Positions 25,176-37,012 are shown, counted from the stretch's first letter. The stretch: 64,000 nt of DNA from Coriaria nepalensis (GCA_027186245.1 CP114499.1:5895001-5959000), one strand, 5' to 3'. The notes: generated by a model not told the origin, from the letters alone. A program made the numbers and translations.

Positions 25176-26911
25176 ACCAATTGTTCGATAATTGCACTTA
25201 CAGAACAACCGAGAAGTACCTTTAATAATATATATAATTTTAATTATTTAATATTTTCATTAATTATCATTTTATAACTTTGTTAATTTTTACATTCTTT
25301 ATTTATAGTTTTATACTCGATCACAATAGTTAACGAACAAGAAATATCCTTACTCACAAATTAGACATTATGAGAGTATAAATGCTTATCATATATAATA
25401 CTCTTAATTAAGACAACATGAGAATCAATAAATTAATAAAATATCTACTTTCTGTTAATATGTTTGTTTGTTTTTTTTAGAATGTGTACTATTTTTCTTT
25501 TATATGTTAAGTAAGGTACTAATCGTTTAGATTTATATTGTTTATGTTTGTTTTATATTTTCATGTAGTTTTACATGTTGGTTTTAAATTAGTTGTAATG
25601 TATATTTTACAAGTTAGTGTTTAAGTTAGTATTTTTTTCTTTCAAATTATTTTTATAGACCCGATTCATTTAGGGGTAAATGAGATTTTATTTCTGCTTT
25701 TTAGGTTATAAAATGAAGTATAAAATTAAGTTGAAATCAAAATTCACAAATTCACAATCAGAACCTAAATAATCAAATTTACAGAAAAGTCCCAATTTAT
25801 TAAAAAATTATATAAAAGTTCAAAATATTCAATCTTTATAGAAAATCCTCAACTTATTCCAAAATTATAGAAAAGCCCCCCAACATAATCAAACTTTACA
25901 AACAAAAGCCCCAATATATTCAAAATTTATAGAATATCCCTAAAACTGTATTTCAATCACAAAAACATTCACATGATTTAATCACAGAAAAGCCTTAAGA
26001 GGGAATAGTAGATTTCAATCACAAAAATTTTCTTCAATCACAGTATTGAATCACATATTTCAGTCATAAAGAAGGCAAAATTTCCTTCGACCTTCAACCT
26101 TCAAAGTTTCCTTCAACAAAATCTTCTCCTTCAACCGACAAATTTCTGCGATGGAGGTCTGCTCCCAGGGAAATTAATAGTAAAAATTTATGAATAAACT
26201 AAACCCTCTATCTCCGAAAAAAATAGAGAAGTCAACTGGATGAAATCTGAGGCAGATGGATGAAACCTGCTCGCAGGGATGGGGAGGTCTGCTTGCATAT
26301 GGAGGTTGATGAGAGAGAGAGATAGGGGGGGGATGTGCGCAAAGATGCTGGTGCACAGAGATAACCGTGGGCGGAGATGATGGTGCGCTAAGCAGAAAAG
26401 TGGCAGAGATGGAGGTCGTAGAGAAAGAACGAGCGAGAGTAAAATGTAAATGAGAGAGAGAGGGAGGGTATAGCGCTCATCAAATACGGCTTGAGTATAA
26501 AGCCGTCTACCAATATCACCCACAAGCGTATAAATACTCCCCCACTCAATGCTTTTGAGTTTTGACGTGACAAATTTTGGGACAACTAGATCTATACATC
26601 TATACGGACGGCTCAGATTTATTGGCAGGCATGCACAAGCACCATGACCCATGAGGCAGGCACCTATCCGACCTCTCGTAGAACATTTGAGAAGTAGTAC
26701 AAACAAAACTTACTTAAAAGCTATTTGATTTTTCTGAGCATATATTTTCTAATCAATATATAGCACTACTTAATAAGAAAAAAGTACTAAATGGCTTGAT
26801 ACAATCGGATGAAGTATTTTACTGTATAAGTTGACTAGAAAGCCACAAGAAAACAGACGAAACATATTAGCTAACAACTACATAGACGTGTTTATATCTT
26901 TATGTATATTC
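25176..26911. other. Intergenic stretch with degenerate repeats
   Basis: Holds a degenerate tandem repeat at 25771-25940, GA-rich low-complexity DNA at 26290-26480 and no supported gene. The 172-codon minus frame at 26188-26706 arises from the CT-rich complement and matches nothing I know. Confidence 0.55.
25771..25940. repeat. Degenerate tandem repeat, about 34 bp period
   Basis: About five diverged units of the form (ATCAAA)TTTATAGAAAAGCCCC(AACTTATT) follow one another downstream of the FAR1-like remnant. Subterminal arrays of this kind are common in plant DNA transposons. Confidence 0.5.
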
Positions 26912-29200
26912 TTATGGTAAAGAAGGGAACTGGATAATTTCCTGTTCACAACGATTGCAAAGAAAAATTTGAGGAATTTCTTCATCATTAGGTATATGAA
27001 CACATCTAGTATGCTGCCAAACTTCACAAATATCACAAGAGACCATTCTTTCTCCATCGTCGTCTTTGGCTCCACATGAACAATCCACAACATTCTCATT
27101 CTCACCACTCTCATACATATCCATGCTTATAGCTCTTCTCTCTCTATCAAATCCCTCGAACACAACCTTACCGCCCGCTTCAATCAGACCGAACACTGAA
27201 TCGGATGTCTTAGCATTCAAATTCATAGCCGATTCCGCGACAAAGTTTCTCAATCCCCAATAGATATCTTTGAAATTTATCTCGACTTTTCGCTTAAGTT
27301 CATCAATGGTGGTGGTGTTTTTCAATGCAAAACACTCGTATGGCGGAGGCATTATGTTGTTGAAAGTAACGGTGCAATAGAGATTTGGTTTTCCTTCAAA
27401 CCCTAGTTCGGCTTTTAGAGGCGGCTCTCCGTTGTACTGTTTGACCAGGTATTTTGAGTCAAGAATTGTCCTTGCCACCATTGTAATGGCTGAAACATTC
27501 ATCTCTACTGTCACCAATGGCTTTTGTTCCTTGAAAATGTACTTGTACAGATAGAACATGTCCTTCATCAATTGAAGCCTGGTGACACTGTAACGTGCCT
27601 TAATTTTGGAATTGTTAAGGACCATGTTACCTTCTTGGTTAGGGAACACATTTGAAATGTCTTGCAAACAATATTCGAGAACTTTTGTCACCGGATTCAA
27701 GGTTCGACGAACAAGATAATTTCCCACTATATGATTTCCTAATGATTTGAGAACAAAATCTAATAAACCCGTGTCACCAATGTAAACCCTAGCTGCATCC
27801 CTAACTTGTTGCCTTGAAACCCATCTAAATTCAGCTCTTTTTAGAGCTTCAACAACAACCCGAATCGCCATATCGACTCTCTTGGGGGACCATCTACATG
27901 TAGTTTCAACCAACATTGTGGCATTGTAAGAATCTATACATGATTTTTCTCTTGGAAGCCGGGACTTGAGTTCTAGCATGAAATGGAATAGATCACTGAG
28001 GCTCACCAATGAGTTGTCGGATAATGTTTGATATCTTGAGAAGATTAAAACTATGTCATGGTTAGAGGAGCCTAGAAGATGAAGAAGCAAACATAATGGC
28101 ATGGCCTGTATAGCCTCTATTGCTTTGTGGTACATTTGTTCGGTGACACAGAAGGTTCCACGTCCGAATTTGTAACCCCACCGACCAAACCATGGCTCAC
28201 CATATGCTACTCCATGGATTAGCCTTAGTTCCATGCCTTTCTTTTGTGAAATGTCATTTAGACTCACTTTCCTACCAAGTGATATACACAATATCACATT
28301 AATATCTTACACAACATTAATCTTTGTATTAATCATCAACATCTTCTTGTTATGTGAAGAGTAGACACTTACATGTGTACCGTCACACCAATAAGATCTA
28401 GTTTGTCTCCTAATTATTACCAAGTGATAATATGCTGTTATTGATATAAAAAGGTAATGATTTACTATCAATTTTTAAATAACAGGCTTACCTCGCTCGC
28501 AATCCGGTGCACAAACGGTCCCAAAATGCCATGATTTGGTGACCAGCCAAATCGGAACCAGTTTCGAGTCCATTGACACATAACAGGTGCCCAAACCCAT
28601 TAGAATGAAAGACACCATGCATTATATGACCTTGTAATTCTACTAAGCTGGATTTGTGTCGATCATAATTTACAGAATCCTCACTATTACTGGCCGGTTT
28701 GCAATCGAAACAAGCCGTTAATATGGTTTCTTTAGAGGGCAACACAAAGTGATACTTCTTATTGCAAATCATGTGGTGTCCCCAGCCTGAGCATAAGGAA
28801 ATTCCACAAACAAGCTAGTAATTAAAATATATGGAGGATATAAATGACAAGAATACGATAACTTAAGCTTTAATTTACAACACCATGAATTAGACTTACC
28901 TACGTATTGGCATTGCTTGCAATGGCGATTTGGCGATGCCTCATTGACGGGTTCTTCAACGACGAACAAGAGGATATGGAAAGGAGGGTGGCGATGAACT
29001 TCAAGCTGAAAAGACCAACTTTGCAAACCTCCACATAAATTGCTCTCCAGATGCCCATATTCCAGAAGAGTCCTCACATTCTCTCGAAAGGGACCCACAA
29101 ACTCAACCGGGTGGCCATTTTCGCCGAAGCTCTTAAACCTAAACACCCTCTCCCCTCTCTTCCTCTTCTTGCTGCCACTATTACCCTCCAAATTCAACAT
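26912..29200 (-). CDS. PHD-finger protein of the MS1/MMD1 family
   Basis: Three exons on the minus strand: 29200-28900, 28786-28492, 28271-26912, totalling 1956 nt and 651 residues. The N-terminal part carries KKRKRGERVFRFKSFGENG, then SFQLEVHRHPPFHILLFVVE and HCKQCQYVGWGHHMICNKKY. The middle has GVFHSNGFGHLLCVNGLE and the segment GVAYGEPWFGRWGYKFGRG, hallmarks of the plant group with MALE STERILITY1, MMD1/DUET and At1g33420. The last 56 residues hold a C4HC3 PHD finger (about residues 596-641): CSCG, CDIC, H in VWQHTRC, then CNRC. MS1 and MMD1 are nuclear regulators of tapetum and male meiosis that act through chromatin. Which paralogue this is cannot be settled by eye, so an anther role is inference. 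All junctions are in phase and no lesion was seen. Confidence 0.92.
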
Positions 29201-30120
29201 AATAGCCTTCTTTCAATTAATGAATGCATGCATGTGGGTCGAGCTCATCAACAAAATCAGGGCTTAGATATAGTACTAGTAAGTGCAATTTTGGATTGAT
29301 CATGCACACGGTGCTTGGAAATAAAATTGGACATGATTAAAAGGAGGCCGACCCCTTTAAGCTAATTTGTTATATAACTTGCTTATCTGCATGATTTGTT
29401 TCAAAATTGGTGTGTTTTGCAAGTGTGTCGCATTGTTATGTACAGTGACAGGTAAGTTTGGACTAAATTATCGATGCCATGCTTTTGATCAGCGTTGCAC
29501 TATCGTGTTGATTCCATTTTTTAGTACTAAATATAGATGGAACGCATTCATGCTCCGGCTATTTCTTTGGTTAAAGCTATGAGCATAATGTTGTGATTTC
29601 ATTATCTTAAAGGGCAGGGGAGGTGAACATAAACGCAATCTTTCTTGGCTAACTACCTCGGCAAAAAATAGAATTAGTACTTGAATCTTTTTTTTTTTTT
29701 TTTTGCTTTTATATTTTGAACTTGGGAAAATCAAAACTTGTCATTGTATTGGTTCCTTCGCTTTCAATGTTAAAATAGTGGATCACTTCGTGTTTGATGT
29801 ATAAATGGGGTCTTCCCGAATCTATCGACTATAGACACATGATTAACGAGCTTTTATTCTATTGTTCGACACAGAATTTATGTGCAGGTAAATAATAAGA
29901 TTACTAATTATGACTAGATAGTCAAAGAATGTTTATCATCTAATTAATGATGTACATAAATGATTAACGAGATTTTCTCTAAGAACGACTTTTACTAATG
30001 AAATTGTTGTTTCATATATATATATATAAGTTCCCCTTAAAAATTTAGATTTTAGATTTTCATTGGCTTTTGAAAAGAATAAGTTCCCCTTAATTTGATT
30101 TCAATTTTTTTGAAAAAACT
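29201..30120. other. Intergenic between PHD gene and BPC cluster
   Basis: Divergent promoter space of the PHD gene and BPC copy 1. A T-run lies at 29690-29705 and a short TA run near 30018. No gene was recognised. Confidence 0.5.
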
Positions 30121-30714
30121 TTTCTAAATTTTTCTTTGATAGATACCCATTTTAAGCTCTCTCTCCTCTCTCCTCTCTCCTCTCTCCTCTCTCCTCACAA
30201 GGGCAAACCCTAAGGGGTCGTTTACTTCCCACACAAGTAAGTTTTCTCTCTCTCCCCTCCCTCCCGCTCCTCTCTCTCCTCTCTCCTCTATCCAAAATTT
30301 GAATTTATGGGACCTCATCGTACTATTCCTCTCTGTTATTTGCATCCTTCTATTTATTTATTAGTGTTCATAATATAAGATCAAATAGCATTATTATTTG
30401 AAATCGAAAATTTTCTTTCTAATTGCCAAGATATGAGATATTTATAAGATTGGTTTCTTCAAATCACACATTTTTTATTTAATAGATGCAATACGAGAAT
30501 TTTGAGATTTACGAACTTTGTTCTTGCTTGATAGTTGGAGATCTAGGATTTGGAGTAGCTTAATCTGCTTCTTGTTCTTAACTTTTGGAATTGATGAGTT
30601 TCATTTTTAGATGGATTCACGAGCGTGGAAATTTCATTTTGATTCAACTTTCAACGATTTTACATCTTGATATTCCTTTAGGTTTTCTTTTAATTATGAA
30701 CTGAGTTTCTTACC
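30121..30714 (+). pseudogene. BPC copy 1: orphan 5' leader and part of leader intron
   Basis: The segment matches the leaders at 33410 and 37013: CTTTGATAGATACC, a CT-rich tract (CTCTCTCCTCTC units), GGGCAAACCCTA, GGTCGTTTAC, then a GTAAGTTTTCTCTC splice donor at 30237. Homology to the leader intron of the other copies runs to about 30710 and then stops. The coding remnant lies 1.4 kb further on. No G-box is seen upstream, unlike the other two copies. Confidence 0.7.
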
Positions 30715-31990
30715 ACAATGTTGACACCGACTTTCGCCTGCATTGGCCGACTGTTCGGAGGGCAGCATTCAGTTGAGAGAAAAAAATCGTGCAGTCATTT
30801 TGGTCTTATGAGCAGCGAATTGATACGACGAAAAATGTAGGAGGGTTTGAGCGTGTGAAGTATAAAAATACTTTTAAAGTGTAGGAAAGTCTGAGCGTGC
30901 TGGAAATATAAAAATACTTCTAATGAATTAATCTAAATAAAACTTATAAATAATATAAAAGGTAAATAAAATCTAGTAAATGATGTAAGAGGTAAAATAA
31001 TAATTTAAATGAAAGTTTATACATGATAAAAAATCTGACTACTAAAAAAGTTCTTATATTCTACAAAATATTATACAATACAAAATTTATTGAACAAAGA
31101 AATCAATAAATGTAAATAGCAGCTTCGAAAATAATAAAATAAATTGAACGTTGAATAAGTATTCAAGACTAATCATATAAATCATAAGTCTATAGAGTGA
31201 AGATAAATAAAAAAACTTACGAGTATTAGATTCGAAATATAAAAATTTTAATGAAAAGCTCAATGAATTTATTGAAGGATGATAAAATATGCTAATATTG
31301 CATTGCCCTAAGGAATTGATTTTAAATCAATTGTGGTTGTTTGGCAAGTGGTGAATTTTCTCCCCTTGGTGGATATCTCTATTCATAGAGGAAATGTGCT
31401 TAGTGAGCAAGCAAAATTGTTTGCCCAACACTCTTGCTTGATAAGCAAATATAGGAGCATTTCTAAGAATTTGACCAAGTCTCCTATTTGGTGAACAAGT
31501 ACCATGGTGCATAAGCTTTTGCTGAATTTTCCTTTGTCGACGATGATTCACTTTCTCCATGCTTCTTCTCTTTGTCGTGTCTGTTTCCAATTGTCTGGGT
31601 TAGTTTCGAGACTTCTAACGTAAAAACACACTTGGGAAAGAGGAAAACCTTCAAAATACCTAAAATGAAGGAATTTTGGGATGGATGAGTGATTACAAAG
31701 CGCCCATCACTAGGTTGCCTGCATGCCAAACGCGTGTAGCCACTTCTAGCCACACGGATGGCAGGCGAGTGACCTCCTTGGCCGCACAGTTGATGTGCGG
31801 CTGGCCTCTTAATGAATTAGTATTTTGGCTGATTGATTAATGTGGTTGACTACCATTCTATCATTCTATGTGGTTGATTTGCGTCTTATGCAGATGATTT
31901 CACATGTAAATGATCCAAAATTTGGCACATTTGATGACCTTAATAACTCTTTGAATCAATATATGCTATGTATCAAAATGACAATTTTAA
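30715..31990. mobile_element. Insertion separating BPC copy 1 leader from its coding remnant
   Basis: Homology with the other two BPC copies breaks at about 30715 and resumes near 32000, leaving about 1.27 kb without counterpart. It starts with TGTTGACACC and contains two similar units (TTTGAGCGTGTGAAGTATAA and a TCTGAGCGTGCTGGAAATAT variant) 45 bases apart. No coding capacity was recognised. A solo LTR or other non-autonomous element is likely, but clear ends and a target duplication were not found. Confidence 0.4.
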
Positions 31991-32094
31991 TATAAACTCA
32001 AAATACAAATTTAGAAGATCAATTTAAAACACAAAGAAAGCTTATGATCTTAGCCACTTGCTTTTTAAAAAAAAAAAACATATAGCTTCGTTAA

Positions 32095-32478
32095 GATAAA
32101 TGATGACGGTTTGAATATGCGTAATTGGTGCGCTATTATGAGCCCTCATATCGAGCTCATCTCGCCCTGCAGCTCATGTCAACAAAGCCTCCTGACCGAG
32201 ACACAAAACACATCATTCCCGGGTGGGACCCACACTCCGTCATGGTCCCCCACCAATGGGACCTACCGCCCAAGAGACGAATACAACATTTTACCACCCA
32301 CCGCAAACTACTCCATTATCCTTCTGGACCTCAGTCCTTGCAGATTCTACAGCAGTCCGATCGCTCATCAAGGGATGATGAGTTATTTGACAGAATCAAA
32401 CACCCACTGGTTTCGGTTAAAAAGGAAGGTAGAGAGACAAAGAAAAGATGGGAAAATGGTGAAAGTATTGTAAAACCT
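32095..32478 (+). pseudogene. BPC copy 1 coding remnant
   Basis: The DNA aligns with the first half of the intact BPC genes (PHxELxSPC / TKHIIPGWDP / SGPQSLQILQ-type segments, then KKEGRE) but is broken. The ATG equivalent reads ATA AAT, so the start is lost. The region for residues 57-82 of the intact copies (LISEPS to HRDRY) is deleted. Frame changes occur, and homology ends near 32476 before the Cys-rich DNA-binding domain. This copy cannot make a GAGA-binding protein. Confidence 0.8.
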
Positions 32479-32479
32479 C

Positions 32480-33370
32480 TGTTGCTTCTTTTCCCCATTT
32501 ATGTTAGTATAGTAGAAGGATGGTTTTCCATCCATGATTCTTCCTTCTGCTCCAAGATTGTTAAAATCATTTCACAGAGGAAAATATTTAATTAATTTAT
32601 AATTAATAATTTTTATTTTTTTCTAAATATTTTTTTTAAATAATTAAATTCTAAAATTTAATTAATGATTGTGAATCCTTAAGTTTATTTAATGAGTTAT
32701 TTGTAATTTATAAAATTATAGATAAATTTTTTATTTTTTTAAATAAATAATTAATTAATTAATTTAATTATATGTATTATTATCCATTATATACATTATT
32801 TTATAAAGACAATTGATTTGCTGATAATTGATATGATCGACCAGAAAGAGATTATGTAGGATTATTGTATCCGATCAACTTAAATAATTTTCTTTATTAA
32901 GAACCGGTCTGTTATTATCGAGATTTAAATTCGAAACCGTAAAATAAAAATCGAATCATATATACAAAGCTGATAGTGAAGAAATAATTTGATTAGATAT
33001 AAATAAGAAATAAATTAATTTTAGAATAAAATAATAATAAAAACCTAAAGAAAGAAAATTATCAATTTAAGCAGTAAGAGGAAAAGAAAATAGGAGGTTT
33101 ATAGTAGTAATTAGTAAATAGTAAATTAATAACTTGAGACGATTACTGAATTGATCAATTAAATATATACGTCTTATATACATTATCTAGTAACTCAAAC
33201 CTTCTTACCACATGATATATTAATTAAAGATATAATAATTTAATTTGTGACGTTAATTTATATTAAAACCAATTAGAAAATAATAGTAAGATGTATCTTA
33301 TCATCTTATATGCCACGTGGCAGATAGACTCCTAAAGTTCAAATTTTTTTTTTTTTCTATTTTTAAATAC
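32480..33370. other. AT-rich intergenic stretch upstream of BPC copy 2
   Basis: Extremely AT-rich, with no supported gene. From about 33170 it is homologous to 36578 onward, so it belongs to the duplicated promoter unit. Confidence 0.55.
33314..33319. promoter_or_regulatory. G-box (CACGTG) of BPC copy 2 promoter
   Basis: CACGTG inside GCCACGTGGC, an ABRE/G-box-type site for bZIP or bHLH factors, about 850 bases before the start codon and about 65 bases before a TATATAAAG TATA-like box near 33385. The same element is kept in copy 3. Confidence 0.5.
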
Positions 33371-34167
33371 GTTTTCTCCTCAAATATATAAAGCGACAGA
33401 TATAACTATTTTTCTAAATTTTCTTTGATAGATACCATTTTAGCTCTCCTCTCTCCTCGCTCCTCTCTCCTCCCTTTTCTTTCTGTCTCTCTCTCCAGAA
33501 GGGCAAACCCTAGGGGGTCGTTTACACCCACGAGTAAGTTTTCTCTCTCTCCACTCCTTTTCCATCCCCTCTCTCCTCTCTCCTCTATCTAAACTTTGAA
33601 TATATGGGACCTCGTTGTACCATTCGCCCCTGTCATATGCATCCTTCTAATTATTTATTTATTCATGTTTATATATAAGGCTTAAATTTCATATCTGAGA
33701 TCGAGATTTTTAGTCCCAATTGCAGAGATCTGAGATATTTACTATCGGTTCTTGAGATTCGACATTAGTTGATTGAACAGATGCAATACGAGGAATTGTA
33801 GATTTACGACTTTTTGTTTTTGCTCGTTGGTTTGAGATCTAGGTTTTTTTTAGGTCCTCTTGTAATCTGCTTCCTTTTCTTAACCATTGGATGATGTTTT
33901 CCATTTGGATGGAGTGAAATTGTAGAAATTTCAACTCCATTTCAATTTCGAATGACTTCTCATTTTTTGATTTTCTTCAGACCTAATTCTGGAGCTCTGC
34001 TTCTATGAATCGAATTTCATGAAATTTCCTTTTGTTTCTTTTATTGCTCTTAAATATTTGTCCCTTTTCTTAACATAATCATGTCGAGGTTAATTTATCA
34101 ATTCAAAAACATTAGATAAAGGTTATAATTTTTCCACTTGCTTTCTTAAACCATGTAGCTCTTCACA

Positions 34168-35040
34168 ATGGATGATGATGGTTTGAACATGCGCAATTGG
34201 GGTTACTATGAACCTTCATATCGAGCTCATCTCGGTCTTCAGCTCATGTCAACCATGCCTCCTGACCGAGACACCAAACACTTCATTCCCGGGCGGGACC
34301 CACCCTCTGTCATGGTCCCCACCAATGGAACTTACCAACCTAGAGACTGCCTCATTTCCGAGCCCTCTCTCCATATGAACTATGTCCGAGACAACTGGAT
34401 AAACCACAGAGATAGATACATGAACATGTTACCCCCCACCTCAAACTATGCTGCTGTCCTTGCAGAAAGTTCCGGACCTCAGTCCTTGCAGATTTTACAG
34501 CCATCCGATCAATCATCAAGGGAGGATGAGATAGTCAACAGAATTGATAACCCTCCAGGTCCGATTAAAAAGGAAGGTAGGGAGATGAAGAAAAGGCGGG
34601 AAAATGGTGAAAGTGCAGTAAAATCTCCTAAACTGAAAAAGGCTAGAAAGCCAAAGGAGAGTAGTAGTAATAATAAATCCATGGGTCAGCGTGTGAAGCC
34701 AGCTAGGAAGAGCATGGATGTTGTAATTAATGGGATTGATATGGACATTTCAGGAATTCCAATTCCGGTTTGTTCTTGTACTGGAACTCCTCAACAGTGC
34801 TATAGGTGGGGATGTGGAGGGTGGCAATCAGCTTGTTGTACTACAAGTGTATCGGTTTATCCTCTGCCTATGAGTACTAAAAGAAGAGGGGCGAGGATTG
34901 CAGGGAGGAAAATGAGCCAGGGAGCTTTCAAGAAAGTGTTGGAGAAACTTGCTGCTGAAGGGTATAATTTCGGAAATCCCATTGATTTGAGGGCTCATTG
35001 GGCTAGACATGGGACCAACAAGTTCGTTACTATCAGGTAG
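34168..35040 (+). CDS. BASIC PENTACYSTEINE class I GAGA-binding transcription factor, copy 2
   Basis: A single coding exon encodes 290 residues. The N terminus (MDDDGLNMRNWGYYEP, then FIPGRDPPSVM) is that of class I BPCs (BPC1-3 type). A basic nuclear-localisation region (KKRRENGESAVKSPKLKKAR) precedes the C-terminal DNA-binding domain: PVCSCTGTPQQCYRWGCGGW, QSACCTT, RRGARIAGRKMSQGAFKKVL, ending WARHGTNKFVTIR. Class I BPCs are nuclear, bind GA repeats and recruit chromatin complexes to developmental genes. The leader has an apparent 5'UTR intron (donor GT at 33534, acceptor AG ending 34158) and CT-rich tracts at about 33442-33495 and 33541-33593. Only five residues differ from copy 3. Confidence 0.96.
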   Translation: MDDDGLNMRNWGYYEPSYRAHLGLQLMSTMPPDRDTKHFIPGRDPPSVMVPTNGTYQPRDCLISEPSLHMNYVRDNWINHRDRYMNMLPPTSNYAAVLAESSGPQSLQILQPSDQSSREDEIVNRIDNPPGPIKKEGREMKKRRENGESAVKSPKLKKARKPKESSSNNKSMGQRVKPARKSMDVVINGIDMDISGIPIPVCSCTGTPQQCYRWGCGGWQSACCTTSVSVYPLPMSTKRRGARIAGRKMSQGAFKKVLEKLAAEGYNFGNPIDLRAHWARHGTNKFVTIR

Positions 35041-35511
35041 AACTGTTTTTTTTTTAATGAAAACTTGGTATGTAATGAGGATTCACTAATTGCATTTGGG
35101 CGTCTCTCTTTCAACCAACAGAGAGACTTGTTGTTAGGTTATAGTGTTGGAATTTTTTTCTTCTGCTCTGATACTTTGTTTTGGATGTTTTGATTTTATT
35201 CATTTGTTTATTTATCCTTTCGGCTTTATGCGACAAAGAAAATTATCTTCTGTCCTCAAAATCTACATGTTGTTTTGGGTTTATCCTTAGCCAAAAGTTC
35301 ATGTTACGGGAGATAAGTAGTTGAATGCTTCTTGTTACATTTGACTTGTGAATTGGAATGTGTTCATTTACTCGATATTTCATATATTGTTATTCCGCAA
35401 TAGCATTGAAAACCTTAAACCGGGGCTCTGGGTATAATAATAGTATATAGTGTGCCAGTTACTGAAAGATGAGTGAACGAAGCATTTGCCGGTTGTATAC
35501 TACTAGGTATG
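35041..35511. other. 3' flank of BPC copy 2
   Basis: About 470 bases closely match 38701-39170 downstream of copy 3, so the duplicated unit includes the 3' UTR. The match ends at ACTAGGTATGG, exactly where the LINE fragment begins in this copy. Confidence 0.65.
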
Positions 35512-36287
35512 GAACAATATTGGCTGATGAAACATGAGATTTGGAGGAACAATATTGGCATCAAAGATCTAGAGTTAACTAGTTGCTAAATGGGGATAGG
35601 AACACTAAGTTCCTTTCATTAAGAGACTCAAAATAGAAGATAAAAGAACAAAAAAGTTCTTAGACTGAAAAATGAAAGAGGGGATTCAGGTGGACCAACC
35701 CTGCGCCAATTAAAGAAGAGTTCAAAAATTTCTATGACCTCCATTTCGGTCTAATGGTAATAGGGATTAGGGAGACATTTAGGATTGCATTCCTAGATTG
35801 GTGGATGATAGAATGAATGATTGCCTTTCTAAACCTTTATCTATGGAGAAAGTCGAATCTACAGTTTTTCAACTTGGACCTCTAAAAGCCCCGGGACAAG
35901 ATGATTTCATCGAGTTTCTTTTACGAAAAGTATTATAAGAGATGATGTTATCTTTAAAGAAATTGAGGGTTTTTTTCTTAGGGGGCAGATTACTCAAAGA
36001 ACTGAATGTTACTAACATTATCCTCCTTCAAAAAGTCAAAAAGGTCCAGAAAATGTGAGACAATTTCACCCACTAAGTCTGTAGTTTTTGGTATAAAACT
36101 TAAACCTTTCCTGAATGGGATCGTTCCTAAACAAGGTGCGTGTTTTTAGGGACTTATCAGTGATCCTTCTGCTTCAAAAATCTGGTATAAGCCAAGCCCA
36201 TTGATTGTGGTGTAGAGTAAGCTTGAGTTGTCTATCTCTCTCTAACACATATTCTGTGTCTCAAAAAAAAAAAAAAAAAAAAAAAAA
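35512..36287 (+). mobile_element. 5'-truncated LINE (non-LTR retrotransposon) with poly(A) tail
   Basis: Translation across frames gives LINE reverse-transcriptase pieces: GDRNTKFLSLRDSK (upstream linker), VESTVFQLGPLKAPGQDDF (the K-A-P-G-x-D motif), then NVTNIILLQKVKK, and KPFLNGIVPKQGACF resembling the RLK...Q.AF motif. Stops interrupt it. It ends in 25 uninterrupted A residues (36263-36287). It lies at the edge of the duplicated BPC unit and has no counterpart after copy 3. Confidence 0.75.
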
Positions 36288-37012
36288 TGAGAGAAATTAT
36301 AAACAATGGATCCCTTACAATTTATTATTAGATAAATTATGTCATGGATGAAGTTGTATAATGACTTTGACAAAGTGGGTGACAAAACTATATTATATCA
36401 TATATTTTAATATTTTAAAAATACTAAATTAATTATATTTTATTTATTTTAAAATAAAATTTAACTACTCTTAATTAAATAAATAATTCAGGAATTTTAA
36501 TTTTTTATTTAAAAGTAATAAATAATAAATTAATAGGCTGGAAGGCTAATTGTAAAAAAAAAAAAAAACAAAATTTTATATACATTATTATCTGGTAAAT
36601 CAAACCTTCTTACCACATCATAAGTATATAATTTAATTTTGTCACGTTAATATAATTACTATCAAATTAAAAAAAAAATTATGTATCATCTTATACGACA
36701 CGTGGCAAGAAGTAGACTGCTAAAGATTAGGGACTTATTTAGTCAAAAAATTTAAAATATAATTTTACACACCTTAAAATATATTTTTATATTTTAAAAT
36801 TTTTAAAATATTTTAAAGCATATATAAAATATAATTAAATATAAAAATAATTATTATATAAATATATTTAAATGAAAATAAAATTATGTTAAAATTTATT
36901 TATTTATTTTTAATTTTAAAATTTTAAAATCTTAAATATATGGCCGCCCAGGCGTAAATTTGTCTATGCTTTTTTTTAAAATAAACGTTTTAAAGCTATA
37001 TAGATAGAACTA
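36288..37012. other. AT-rich stretch upstream of BPC copy 3
   Basis: From about 36578 it is homologous to the promoter of copy 2. The section 36740-36960 consists of TTTTAAAATAT-type AT repeats absent from copy 2. No gene is supported. Confidence 0.55.
36699..36704. promoter_or_regulatory. G-box (CACGTG) of BPC copy 3 promoter
   Basis: CACGTG in GACACGTGGCAAG, at the homologous position to the copy 2 G-box. It is further from the leader because of AT-rich DNA inserted between. Confidence 0.5.

Noticed and set aside
26188..26706. 172-codon minus-strand frame
   Set aside because: It runs through the CT-rich complement of a GA-repeat stretch; the protein is Leu/Ser/Pro low-complexity with no family resemblance and no flanking exons.
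30124..30345. Arg/Glu-rich minus frames over the BPC leaders (also 36976-37179)
   Set aside because: Artefact of the GA/CT-repeat leader read on the opposite strand.
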